Shown here: positions 1 to 5,179 of the stretch, one piece after another
Position numbering within the stretch: position 1 is the first letter of the stretch
How the letters are laid out: each line of letters begins with the position of its first letter
NCBI GenBank assembly: GCA_005773145.1
Contig: SXHS01000326.1
Location: 1-5,179, forward strand
DNA length: 5,179 bases
Direction of reading: 5' to 3'
DNA from: Planctomycetaceae bacterium
GTDB taxonomy: Bacteria > Planctomycetota > Planctomycetia > Pirellulales > Pirellulaceae
The notes under the pieces: model-generated
Told to the model about the DNA's origin: nothing
Seen by the model: the letters and a program-made list of their open reading frames with translations, nothing else
The model's database searches: none
Made by a program: the position numbers and the translations under genes

Positions 1-401
1 AGCTCGATCTTTTTGGCGTGGAATTGGCCGCCACCCATCCAGACCTACCCACCATCGAGGATGTATCTCAGCTGGCGGCGTCCCAGCCAACTCGCCGGTC
101 GGGACCGGCCGCCGATGAACAGCGACTGTTCATGCGTTGGCAGTCTGGGCCGTTGCAAAGCGCGGATGCGGAACTCCTGCAACAAGCCGGGGTGGACATC
201 GCCGACCGCACGATCGTCCAATACTACTCCAACGAGACCTTGCAGGTGTTGGCTCGCCTGGAGGGGGCCTATGCGGAGGGTCGCCCCCTAGAGCAGATTC
301 GCAAGACGATCTTTGGCGTTCGTAGTAGCAATGGCCGTTACGAGTACTATGTGTTGGAGCAACAGGTTCGGGTGGGTGCTGCACGTCGCTCGGCACCATA
401 G
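1..401 (+). CDS. C-terminal part of an unrecognised protein (5' end outside window)
   Basis: The reading frame is open from the left edge (first whole codon at base 3) to a TAG at 399-401, leaving about 132 residues. A GTG at 18 could act as a start, but the frame continues upstream in protein-like sequence (LDLFGVELAA), so I treat this as the tail of a longer gene. The visible part is hydrophilic, with no membrane segment. A proline- and serine-containing stretch is followed by predicted helices (around NETLQVLARLEGAYAEG) and a short strand-like end (RYEYYVLEQQ). I do not recognise a family and assign no function. It lies 31 bases upstream of the ExbB-like gene on the same strand, so co-transcription with the motor genes is likely. 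Codon choice resembles that of its neighbours. I am fairly sure it is coding and unsure what it does. Confidence 0.7.
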   Translation, partial: LDLFGVELAATHPDLPTIEDVSQLAASQPTRRSGPAADEQRLFMRWQSGPLQSADAELLQQAGVDIADRTIVQYYSNETLQVLARLEGAYAEGRPLEQIRKTIFGVRSSNGRYEYYVLEQQVRVGAARRSAP

Positions 402-419
402 GTTTCTTGCGAATAAAGC

Positions 420-426
420 AAAGGGG
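420..426 (+). promoter_or_regulatory. Ribosome binding site that decides the exbB-like start
   Basis: The purine run AAAGGGG ends six bases before the GTG at 433, which is good Shine-Dalgarno spacing. It lies in the 31-base gap after the upstream stop codon. It favours GTG 433 over an in-frame ATG at 313, which would overlap the upstream gene by 89 bases and add about 40 residues that look unlike this family. Confidence 0.6.
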
Positions 427-432
427 ATTCGG

Positions 433-1092
433 GTGGACTTCAGCTCGCTTACAGATCTGGCCGGACTAGCCATCTATGGGGCGCAAGCCGTGGTGGCACT
501 TTGGGGTGCCTACTGCGTCATCTTGGTGTGGCGCCGCGTCGGCGAAAAGCGATTCGCCACCGAGGAGGCGCAGAATGAGTTTTTATCTCGGCTGCAGGCC
601 CCGCTGAAACGACAAGATTTCGCTGCGGCCAGCCAGATGTTGGAAGGGGACCCGCGCGCCGTGGCCCAGTTGGCCCGATTGGCCATTCATCACCGCGGCA
701 TGGGCTACACCAAGGTACGACAAATGGTGTTGGATCGTTTTCAGTCCGACGTCCTGGCTGATTTGGATCATCGTCTTGTCTGGATCAATACTGTGATCAA
801 GAGCGCGCCCATGTTGGGTTTGTTGGGAACCGTGGCGGGTATGATGGGCGCGTTTGGGAAGTTGGCCGGCAAGCAAAATGTCAATCCGGATGTATTGGCC
901 GGAGATATCAGCCTGGCACTCGTAACAACGGCGATCGGTTTGGCGATTGCCATTCCCCTGATCCTTTGCATGGCCAGCATCAACGTTCGCATTCAAAAGA
1001 TGGAGGACTTGGTGGCGGCGGGCATGTCGCAGTTTTTTGAACTGTTCCGTGGAGTCCTCGCCAAGTCATCGGCCGATGAGGGGGGGGCTTAG
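433..1092 (+). CDS. MotA/TolQ/ExbB family proton channel protein
   Basis: This encodes the channel-forming subunit of an inner-membrane, proton-driven motor, the counterpart of E. coli ExbB/TolQ. With the GTG start it is 219 residues, close to the usual size of TolQ and ExbB. Three membrane helices are visible: about 9-33, 117-142 and 159-184. A large cytoplasmic loop separates the first two, the usual ExbB layout. The family signatures are APMLGLLGTVAGMM (125-138) and LVTTAIGLAIAIP (163-175). By motif alignment, T133 and T166 match the conserved Thr148 and Thr181 of E. coli ExbB. The position of E. coli Glu176 is leucine here (L161), which is unusual against the textbook protein. It sits three bases before exbD and in the same frame. 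The GTG is preferred to ATG 313 because of spacing, ribosome binding site and overlap. The family is certain. The specific pathway (TonB-, Tol- or other) cannot be told, so no symbol is given. Confidence 0.93.
   Translation: MDFSSLTDLAGLAIYGAQAVVALWGAYCVILVWRRVGEKRFATEEAQNEFLSRLQAPLKRQDFAAASQMLEGDPRAVAQLARLAIHHRGMGYTKVRQMVLDRFQSDVLADLDHRLVWINTVIKSAPMLGLLGTVAGMMGAFGKLAGKQNVNPDVLAGDISLALVTTAIGLAIAIPLILCMASINVRIQKMEDLVAAGMSQFFELFRGVLAKSSADEGGA
1078..1087 (+). promoter_or_regulatory. Ribosome binding site for the first exbD-like gene, inside the exbB tail
   Basis: GAGGGGGGGG lies in the last codons of the exbB-like gene (Asp-Glu-Gly-Gly-Ala-stop) and ends eight bases before the ATG at 1096. The tract contains eight consecutive G. 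The overlap with the end of exbB suggests translational coupling of the two motor subunits. Confidence 0.55.
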
Positions 1093-1095
1093 TCC

Positions 1096-1605
1096 ATGTC
1101 GCGCACGCCCGGTCCCGAATCCGCCTTGCCCGTTGAGCCACTCCCCGAGACATCGTGGCGCAGGGGACGGCGGCAAGAGGAAGAGACCGATATCGATATC
1201 ACACCCATGATCGACATGACCTTTCTGCTGCTAATTTTTTTCCTAGTCACCAGCCGAATCAACACGCAGGGCGCGGTCGATCTCCCCCAAGCCCATCACG
1301 GCACGGCTGTCCCAGAGAAAAACTCGGTGATCATCACCATCGTGCAGGCTGACGGCGGATCGTCACGTGTGTATCGGGGCAAGGGATCCCAGGAGGAACA
1401 GTTGTTTAGCGCTCCGAATCTTGTGCAAGAAGAGGCGGCGATCGGGGAATACCTGCAACAAGAATTGACCCGAGGCAGCGGCAAGGACCAGGTATTGATC
1501 TACGCCAGTCGCGGCGTGAAACACCGTGAGGTTTCGCGTGTGTCGAGTATTGTCGGACGTGCCACCAGCGCTAAGCTTTATGTTGCGGTACTTGAGGTAC
1601 AATAG
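1096..1605 (+). CDS. exbD: ExbD/TolR family biopolymer transport protein (first copy)
   Basis: This is a 169-residue ExbD/TolR-type subunit, the partner that sits in the pore of the ExbB ring and carries the proton-accepting aspartate. About 35 cytoplasmic residues, rich in Arg and Glu, precede a single membrane helix (about 39-53, MIDMTFLLLIFFLVT). D40 in the TPMID motif matches the essential Asp25 of E. coli ExbD. Residues 54-169 form the periplasmic domain, longer than in E. coli ExbD (141 residues in all) and with little further recognisable sequence. The ATG follows the exbB stop by three bases, and an in-frame stop just upstream leaves no earlier start. A second ExbD follows five bases downstream. 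Its periplasmic domain has clearly diverged from this one, so the two are paralogues rather than a recent duplication. The family call is very secure; the transported or driven partner is unknown. Confidence 0.93.
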   Translation: MSRTPGPESALPVEPLPETSWRRGRRQEEETDIDITPMIDMTFLLLIFFLVTSRINTQGAVDLPQAHHGTAVPEKNSVIITIVQADGGSSRVYRGKGSQEEQLFSAPNLVQEEAAIGEYLQQELTRGSGKDQVLIYASRGVKHREVSRVSSIVGRATSAKLYVAVLEVQ

Positions 1606-1610
1606 ACGTC

Positions 1611-2264
1611 GTGACCATTCATTTCCTGTGCCCCAGTTGTCGTCATCGTCTCCAGGCGGATTCCGTTCTGAAAGATGCGGCCGTGCGCTGCCCCGCTTGT
1701 TCGGCAACGCTCGAGGTGCCGTCCCCGCCGAGTGTCCCCGCCGCGCCGGCCATGTCCGCACGGTGGACCGTGCCCCCCCCTCCCCCGCCGGTCGCGGAAG
1801 AGATCACCGTCCATTTTCGTTCGATTCGCCGCGAGGAGGAAACCGAAATGGATATGACGCCCATGGTCGACGTCACGTTTTTGCTGTTGATCTTTTTCAT
1901 GGTGACGGCGGCTTTCACACTTCAAAAATCGTTCGAGGTGCCAGCGCCGGATGAAGATGTCGTGGCCGAGCAATCCTCGGTCGATTGGGAACAAGATCGG
2001 GTTGTGGTCCGCGTGGATGAATTCAACACCTATCACGTGACAGCCCCTACCTCGGGTGAAGAAATCGAAGTGGTGACCGACCAGGAATTGTTGGTCCGAC
2101 TGCGTGAGGCCGTCCGCGGCGACGCCGCGAACACAGGGACCGCTCGCATGATTGTGATGGCGCATGGCTCCGCCACTCACGAAAAGGTGGTCACTGCCAT
2201 GGACGCAGGGAACGAAGTGGGTGTCGAGGAGGTACGGTTGGTTACCGTCGAGGACGACCAGTAA
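1611..2264 (+). CDS. exbD: ExbD/TolR family protein with N-terminal zinc-ribbon domain (second copy)
   Basis: This 217-residue protein joins two modules. Residues 5-37 are a zinc-ribbon-like unit with CPSC (C7, C10) and CPAC (C27, C30), the four ligands expected for one zinc ion. The pattern 'F-x-CPxC ... CPxC ... L-x-VP' is one I recall from many planctomycete proteins. A Pro/Ala linker with six consecutive prolines (55-60) leads to the ExbD module: RREEETEMDMTPMVD, then a membrane helix about 85-102, with D87 equivalent to the essential Asp25 of E. coli ExbD. Residues 103-217 are periplasmic and acidic. ExbD N-termini are cytoplasmic, so the zinc ribbon should face the cytoplasm. GTG 1611 is the only usable start: a TGA lies in frame at 1593-1595, and the next ATG (1752) would remove the ribbon. 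The Shine-Dalgarno is weak (GAGG at 1594-1597, 13 bases away). The ExbD assignment is secure; zinc binding is inferred from the cysteines. Confidence 0.92.
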   Translation: MTIHFLCPSCRHRLQADSVLKDAAVRCPACSATLEVPSPPSVPAAPAMSARWTVPPPPPPVAEEITVHFRSIRREEETEMDMTPMVDVTFLLLIFFMVTAAFTLQKSFEVPAPDEDVVAEQSSVDWEQDRVVVRVDEFNTYHVTAPTSGEEIEVVTDQELLVRLREAVRGDAANTGTARMIVMAHGSATHEKVVTAMDAGNEVGVEEVRLVTVEDDQ

Positions 2265-2273
2265 CTCCGCAGT

Positions 2274-2278
2274 GGGGA
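2274..2278 (+). promoter_or_regulatory. Probable ribosome binding site for the large propeller gene
   Basis: GGGGA lies in the 24-base gap after the second exbD stop (TAA, 2262-2264), ten bases before ATG 2289. The TAA is in the same frame as the ATG, and no start codon lies between them, so 2289 is the earliest possible start. The motif is modest. Confidence 0.4.
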
Positions 2279-2288
2279 ACGACCAAAG

Positions 2289-5179
2289 ATGGCACCGATA
2301 AACGCCCAGCAACTTGTCGACCGGATCGAAAGGTCTCAATGGGTCACCGAAGGCGTGGTGCGGGCGCTTCGTCGCCATCTAGCGGATGCCTCCTCGCCAG
2401 TGTCGCTGAACACGTTGACCGTCTGGCTGATCCAACAGGGGCATCTGACCGAGTCGCAGGTGACACGGTTGCTCAGCGAGGGCGAGCCCCCCGGATCTCA
2501 GGCCGAAGTTACCCGACGGTCGGTTCCCACCAAGTCTTCGCTCCCTCCGCAGGATCGGGATACCGTCCTGGGCGATGACTTGGAACTTGATTTGGATGTT
2601 GATTGGGATGGTAAACCCCCATCAAAGGAGCCCCGTTTAGCTCCTTCGAACCCCAAGATCACGCCACTGCCAAAACTACAGGTCCCCGAATGGTCGGACG
2701 TACCGCGGGACCCAACGCGATTGCCAGCGGACGGCACGCGGTTGCCGCTGACCATGTCCGCCAGACTATGGCGTGGCGGGCGCAAGACGTGGGACTCGCC
2801 CCTGATCCTTCTGGGGAGCGGGGGCCTGCTGCTGCTCGTTTTTCTGGGCACGTTTCTCTTTTTCTACCTGCAACGTGGCTCGGCCGACGAAGTGCTTCAG
2901 CAGGCGGAAGAGGAGTATCGCCGGGGCGCCTACAACCAAGCCACGTTTTTCTACCAGGATTTCCTCAAGCGATTTGCAGGACATCCGAAATCGAGCTTGG
3001 CTCGCGTCCGCATGGGTACGGCTCGGCTCTGGGACGTGGTCGAGAACCATAAGGATTGGGAGCTGGCCCTGCGCGTTGCGCATGAAGTGATGCCACAACT
3101 CTCGGAAGAAGAAGCCGTTGGCGAGGCCCGTTCCGCTTATGCGAGCATTCTAGTGAGCATGTACGAAGGCTTCATTGGGCTGGCCGAGGCTGCGATGGCG
3201 TCCCAAGACCGAGCGTTGGACCAATTGCAACGGCTTGTGAAACGCGCCCATGAGGTCCGCAAGTTGATCGACAATAGCGAGTACTTACCAACGTCCGTGC
3301 GCCAACCGATCCAGGCGCGCATTGAGGGGGCCGAGAACCGCCTGAACTTGGTGATTCGTGACATGGATCGCGACCACCAATTGCAATTGGCCATCCAGAA
3401 AATGCAGGCCGCCACCGCAGGCGGTGATACCGAACAAGCGTTTCGTGAATGCGATCAATTCCTGCGACGTTATCCGGCCGTTGCTAATGCTCCGGCGTTG
3501 CGAAAGGCAATCCAAGAGAATGTGGAACGGGAACGACAAAGCGTTAGGCCGATCAGCGTCCCTTGGACCCCCATCAACACGGAGCGGCCAGCGGAGGTGG
3601 CCCATCGTGTGGCCCTGTCGGTTCCGCGTCGGCCGGGCGTCGCGGCGCAACTGGAAGGACATGTGGTCTGTTTGTTGGTACGAGGCGTGGTCTATGGCAT
3701 CAACGGCCAGACTGGAGCCATTTTGTGGCGACGCGGCGTCGGTGTGCCAACGCAAATACAGCCGCAACCCTTGGGAACGCATCCGGGCGCGGATGTGTTG
3801 ATCGTCGATGGTCATCATCAGACCCTGATCCGCGCGGACGCTGCGCAAGGCGTGCCTCGTTGGCTCCTGCCAATCGGCGAGCCGTTTCTGCGACCGATCA
3901 TTTTGAAAGAGACGTTAATCGTCGCGACGAAATCCGGAAAAATTCTGCGTCTGGATGCGGGATCTGGAGCTGTCCGAGCGGCGTGCCAACTGCCACAAAC
4001 GCTAGCCGTCCCCCCGAGCGTCGATTCCCGGCATTCGCGCCTGTTGCAATTGGCGGAACACACAACATTGTTCGTGTTGTCGACGGAGACACTGGAATGC
4101 GTTCATGCTTACGGCCTGGGACATGGGATCGGCCGCGTGGCGACCTCGCCGGTCGTGTTGCCGGATCATGTGCTGATCGCCGAGAACGCGGGGATGGATT
4201 TCGCCTGGTTGCATGTACTGTCGCTCGAGGGTCCAGACGCACCATTTGCCTCCAGCGGTGATCCGTTGCGCATCGAGGGACGCGTTGATGAGGAACCTCT
4301 TGTGTTTGGCCGACGTGCGGTCGTCTTCACGGACCGCGGTGCCGTTCGAGTATTGGAGTTTCCTCGTGCCGAGGTGCGGGAGATGCCGCGTGTCTTCGCC
4401 AGTAGGCCAGCGGCGGATACCTCACCCCGCGCCGTGCATGCTTGGGTCCAACAGGATCAATTGTGGCTGGCCGACACGCAACTAAGCCGATTCGAGATTC
4501 ATGCTGCCCGCGGTGAATTGATACAGCGTTGGATACAGAACGCTGGTGATCGCTACTCGATCCCCATGCGTCCGTTGTCCGATGTGTTGATCGCGGTGCG
4601 CGAGCGCCAGGGGATGCCAGGCGTCACGGTCTCCGCAATTCCCATGGCCGTCGAGGAGCGGAATGGTCCACGTCCGGACCAAGCCCCCGAGCCGCTGTGG
4701 GAGGTGGACTTGGCCGTCCCGCTGGCGGGGGATGTGAAGTGGGATGGACGGCGCAAAAAGATCGCGGTCGTGACGTGCCAGGGGGCCCTGTTTGATATCG
4801 ATGCCGCAGCCCTCCAGGCAGGCGTCCTCAACCAACCGGCCCAGACACTCGATGCGCCAGTCGAGAAACTGCACTTCGATCGCGAAGTCGTGCTGTCACC
4901 GGGTAACAGCGTGTACCTGCCAGCGCAAGGCAGCGCGAAATGGATGGAGTATCACTCGCAACGTGCCGACGACCGCTTGCAACTGCGACCACTGACCATC
5001 GCTGCGGGGGCATTCCGGACAGCGGTGGCATTCGGATCCGATGTCTTGGCGCCGACCTCGGCGGGGCCGGTTTACCAGATCAATCCAACCACGGGCCAGC
5101 CGACGCGGCTCCCGTACCGACCGGACACGACTCCAGACTCTCAGTGGACATGGCAGGTCCCCCTGCTCGTGCCCGGTCC
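2289..5179 (+). CDS. Large membrane-anchored protein: N-terminal helical module, one TM helix, TPR-like region, PQQ-like beta-propeller (3' end outside window)
   Basis: I read this frame codon by codon from ATG 2289 to the window edge and found no stop, giving at least 963 residues. Residues 1-65 form a helical module ending in WLIQQGHLTESQVTRLL (46-62). It resembles the 'LV..GWLT..Q...LL.G' module that I recall from planctomycete proteins, including kinases. A polar linker follows, with an acidic stretch DDLELDLDVDWD (96-107). One membrane helix spans about 172-194. The Arg/Lys-rich stretch before it places the N-terminus in the cytoplasm and the rest in the periplasm. From about 199 to 440 the protein is helical and TPR-like (ADEVLQQAEEEYRRGAYNQA; FRECDQFLRRYP at 385-396). 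From about 458 there are repeated propeller-type strands, e.g. VYGINGQTGAILW (468-480), KSGKILRLDAGSG (548-560), FTDRGAVRVLEF (680-691), VVTCQGALFDID (827-838) and VYQINPTTGQP (928-938). No PQQ-enzyme active site or kinase motif is seen. Its position after exbB-exbD-exbD suggests a role with the motor. Precise function unknown. Confidence 0.88.
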   Translation, partial: MAPINAQQLVDRIERSQWVTEGVVRALRRHLADASSPVSLNTLTVWLIQQGHLTESQVTRLLSEGEPPGSQAEVTRRSVPTKSSLPPQDRDTVLGDDLELDLDVDWDGKPPSKEPRLAPSNPKITPLPKLQVPEWSDVPRDPTRLPADGTRLPLTMSARLWRGGRKTWDSPLILLGSGGLLLLVFLGTFLFFYLQRGSADEVLQQAEEEYRRGAYNQATFFYQDFLKRFAGHPKSSLARVRMGTARLWDVVENHKDWELALRVAHEVMPQLSEEEAVGEARSAYASILVSMYEGFIGLAEAAMASQDRALDQLQRLVKRAHEVRKLIDNSEYLPTSVRQPIQARIEGAENRLNLVIRDMDRDHQLQLAIQKMQAATAGGDTEQAFRECDQFLRRYPAVANAPALRKAIQENVERERQSVRPISVPWTPINTERPAEVAHRVALSVPRRPGVAAQLEGHVVCLLVRGVVYGINGQTGAILWRRGVGVPTQIQPQPLGTHPGADVLIVDGHHQTLIRADAAQGVPRWLLPIGEPFLRPIILKETLIVATKSGKILRLDAGSGAVRAACQLPQTLAVPPSVDSRHSRLLQLAEHTTLFVLSTETLECVHAYGLGHGIGRVATSPVVLPDHVLIAENAGMDFAWLHVLSLEGPDAPFASSGDPLRIEGRVDEEPLVFGRRAVVFTDRGAVRVLEFPRAEVREMPRVFASRPAADTSPRAVHAWVQQDQLWLADTQLSRFEIHAARGELIQRWIQNAGDRYSIPMRPLSDVLIAVRERQGMPGVTVSAIPMAVEERNGPRPDQAPEPLWEVDLAVPLAGDVKWDGRRKKIAVVTCQGALFDIDAAALQAGVLNQPAQTLDAPVEKLHFDREVVLSPGNSVYLPAQGSAKWMEYHSQRADDRLQLRPLTIAAGAFRTAVAFGSDVLAPTSAGPVYQINPTTGQPTRLPYRPDTTPDSQWTWQVPLLVPG

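Noticed and set aside
407..421. Short inverted repeat TTGC...GCAA in the gap before the exbB-like gene
   Set aside because: The stem is only four base pairs with no T-tract, too weak for a terminator or a regulatory hairpin.
313..432. Longer version of the ExbB-like protein starting at ATG 313
   Set aside because: It would overlap the upstream gene by 89 bases and add a Cys/His/Arg-containing leader unlike the family. GTG 433 has a good ribosome binding site and starts just before the first membrane helix.
1189..1200. 12-base perfect palindrome GATATCGATATC
   Set aside because: It encodes the Asp-Ile-Asp-Ile of the conserved ExbD pre-helix segment, so repeated Asp-Ile codons explain it. There is no sign of an operator inside the gene.
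1235..1242. Run of seven T followed by C in the first exbD, matching a T-TTT-TTC slippery heptamer
   Set aside because: It encodes Ile-Phe-Phe of the membrane helix. A -1 shift would end in an unrelated frame at about 1352, with no downstream stem-loop that I could identify.
1526..1954. 142-codon open frame on the plus strand spanning the exbD-exbD junction
   Set aside because: It overlaps two secure ExbD genes in another frame, and its translation is Arg/Gly/Pro-rich without family features.
1578..2378. 266-codon open frame on the minus strand
   Set aside because: It lies opposite the second ExbD gene and the start of the propeller gene. Its translation is rich in His, Arg and Asp with no recognisable domain, typical of an antisense shadow in GC-rich coding DNA.
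3563..4261. 232-codon open frame on the plus strand
   Set aside because: It is an out-of-frame shadow inside the propeller gene, with Arg/Ser/Cys-rich low-quality sequence. The frame from 2289 runs without a stop and shows membrane, TPR-like and propeller features.
3660..5179. PQQ-dependent dehydrogenase or Ser/Thr kinase assignment for the large protein
   Set aside because: The propeller repeats are degenerate and no PQQ-site, metal-ligand or kinase catalytic motif is visible. The N-terminal module only resembles one sometimes found next to kinases.

Overview
The window looks like bacterial chromosome from a planctomycete, most likely of the Pirellulales type. I base this on moderately high GC (by eye), a zinc-ribbon module and an N-terminal helical module of kinds that I recall as common in planctomycetes, tandem ExbD genes, and a large membrane-anchored protein with a PQQ-like beta-propeller. 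The phylum call is inference; no rRNA or other taxonomic marker is present.

All five genes lie on the + strand and are packed tightly, so the window reads as one operon cut at both ends. In order they are: the C-terminal part of an unrecognised protein (1-401); a MotA/TolQ/ExbB-family proton-channel subunit (433-1092); a first ExbD-family subunit (1096-1605); a second ExbD-family subunit with a zinc-ribbon extension at its N-terminus (1611-2264); and a very large protein that starts at 2289 and is still open at the window end (at least 963 residues). Intergenic gaps are 31, 3, 5 and 24 bases. I see no terminator, RNA gene, mobile element or CRISPR array, and no promoter I could defend. No stretch over 300 bases lacks a gene.

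The ExbB and ExbD proteins should form an inner-membrane stator that uses the proton gradient to do mechanical work in the periplasm, as ExbBD does for TonB and TolQR for TolA. Here no TonB or TolA is visible. The next gene instead encodes a protein with a cytoplasmic N-terminal module and acidic linker, one transmembrane helix, a periplasmic TPR-like helical region and a propeller. It is the natural candidate for the partner, scaffold or load of the motor. Two points deserve attention. The second ExbD carries four cysteines in a CxxC/CxxC arrangement on its cytoplasmic side. In the ExbB-like subunit, the third transmembrane helix has leucine where E. coli ExbB has its key glutamate, although both key threonine positions are kept. 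The motor may therefore be coupled, or regulated, differently from the textbook system.
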